DNA from: Paenibacillus sp. N3.4
GTDB taxonomy: Bacteria > Bacillota > Bacilli > Paenibacillales > NBRC-103111
Assembly: GCF_008017805.1 (NCBI RefSeq)
Contig: NZ_VRTT01000001.1
Location: forward strand, 300,950-364,949
Direction: 5' to 3'
DNA length: 64,000 bases
Shown: in pieces, positions 63,429 to 64,000 of the stretch
How positions within the stretch are numbered: the stretch's first letter is position 1
Layout of the letters: each line of letters begins with the position of its first letter
The notes under the pieces: model-generated
Told to the model about the DNA's origin: nothing
Database searches by the model: none
Seen by the model: the letters and a program-made list of their open reading frames with translations, nothing else
Translations under genes and position numbers: made by a program

Positions 63429-63817
63429 TGATCAATCTAATCAAAATCCTTTTTCGTCATGAACCTTGTTGACAAGATTTTTACTTGTTTCAAACAAGCC
63501 TAGTTATTGTCCTCTCTAAACCCTATGATTTTCGTATGAAAAATCACTGATAACATGATCAATAAATTCCTAAATTCACCTAACTCATAGCGAATAAATC
63601 CGCATAAATGGCATCCTCGTCGCTAACTAGCTATGTAAATTGTTCCATTTGGAAAGATGCTCCTTAATGGTAGTATTCTTAGATTCAGTGAGTTTGATAC
63701 TCCCTTATTTCGTTCGGGTTGAGGGGCACTCCTATTACCGAAAAACGTCCATGAGGAAAAATCTTCAAAGAAAATGGCTCCTGCGGCCTCGTCAGTGAGC
63801 ACGGTTTTGAGACTGTC
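63429..63817. other. Non-coding stretch upstream of mtlA
   Basis: No gene is supported. Contains only weak frames and a GTTGACA near 63469 on the plus strand without a convincing -10. Confidence 0.4.
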
Positions 63818-64000
63818 GAAAATCAGCTTTACAGCTCAGCATAGTCGCCCATTCTCTCCCTTTGCTTCACTGTAAGCACGTTTTCCGTGCTTACAGCGCC
63901 GCTGACTAGCCTCTTCCCTTCCGTAACGCGGAAAATCAGCTTTACAGCTCAACTTTTCGCACATTCTCTCCCTTTGCTTCGCTGTAAGCACATTTTCCGT
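63818..64000. repeat. 113-bp tandem repeat running off the window
   Basis: GAAAATCAGCTTTACAGCTC starts at 63818 and again at 63931. The two copies share most bases, including the block ATTCTCTCCCTTTGCTTC and the TGTAAGCAC/TTTTCCGT end. The second copy is cut by the window edge. The unit contains a short inverted repeat (GTAAGCACG, CGTGCTTAC) around 63872-63895. Confidence 0.75.

Noticed and set aside
1..64000. tRNA, rRNA or CRISPR array
   Set aside because: I saw no cloverleaf-like sequence, no rRNA core sequence and no regularly spaced short repeats with unique spacers. The only regular tandem repeat is the 113-bp unit at the end, without spacers.

Overview
The window looks like the chromosome of a spore-forming, motile Bacillota of the Paenibacillus/Bacillus type. 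The signs are Bacillus-like AGGAGG ribosome sites, an alpha/beta small acid-soluble spore protein, the polA-mutM-coaE-nrdR neighbourhood, a CIRCE element, a CcpA-type cre site, PhoP-type repeats phased at 11 bp, flagellar motA/motB and a phosphotransferase mannitol operon. The genus is an inference from gene content only.

Layout. 1-3 kb: a Phd/RelE-type toxin-antitoxin pair, dispersed intergenic repeats and hairpins, a gene remnant, and a DNA-binding protein with a nuclease-like N-terminus. 3-11 kb: a DrrAB-like ABC exporter, class I fructose-bisphosphate aldolase, an HSL-type esterase, a CD3324-like small protein, a chemoreceptor, and at least three decayed gene fragments, including an ECF sigma factor remnant. 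11-19 kb: a GNAT acetyltransferase; a divergent LysR/O-methyltransferase pair; then two membrane-related operons on the minus strand. One is GntR-ABC ATPase-permease-methyltransferase. The other is methyltransferase-DedA-OmpR regulator-histidine kinase. The two methyltransferases are paralogues. 19-28.5 kb: a divergent MFS/TetR pair, a CcdC-like protein with a NarL-type two-component system, a secreted DUF1254 protein, and a MarR regulon with its operator present twice, followed by broken genes.

28.5-42.6 kb: HtpG under a strong promoter overlapping a CIRCE operator, KtrB-like K+ transporter, NrdR, SASP, lytic transglycosylase, CoaE, MutM, DNA polymerase I (frame broken), a HAD protein, an EAL-CBS-GGDEF c-di-GMP protein (frame broken), a REC-PAS-histidine kinase whose REC phosphoacceptor is Glu, and an IS transposase remnant. 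42.7-49.5 kb: the phosphate operon pstS-pstC-pstA-pstB-phoU with Pho boxes, and a divergent chemoreceptor that has its own Pho-box-like pair. 49.8-56 kb: an MBL hydrolase, an AT-rich island of decayed immunity-like genes, motA/motB, MarR and an aldo/keto reductase. 56-64 kb: one mannitol operon, mtlA-mtlR-mtlF-mtlD, that also carries ptsI and an HPr gene, with a cre site upstream; a 113 bp tandem repeat runs off the window end.

Single-base frame breaks recur, in polA, the EAL-GGDEF gene, an NmrA-like gene, a membrane protein and a lipoprotein gene. That polA is among them raises the possibility of sequence errors, which must be settled before biological decay is claimed. The best candidate for an undescribed system is the methyltransferase/DedA/two-component operon, read here as a regulated membrane-lipid modification module.
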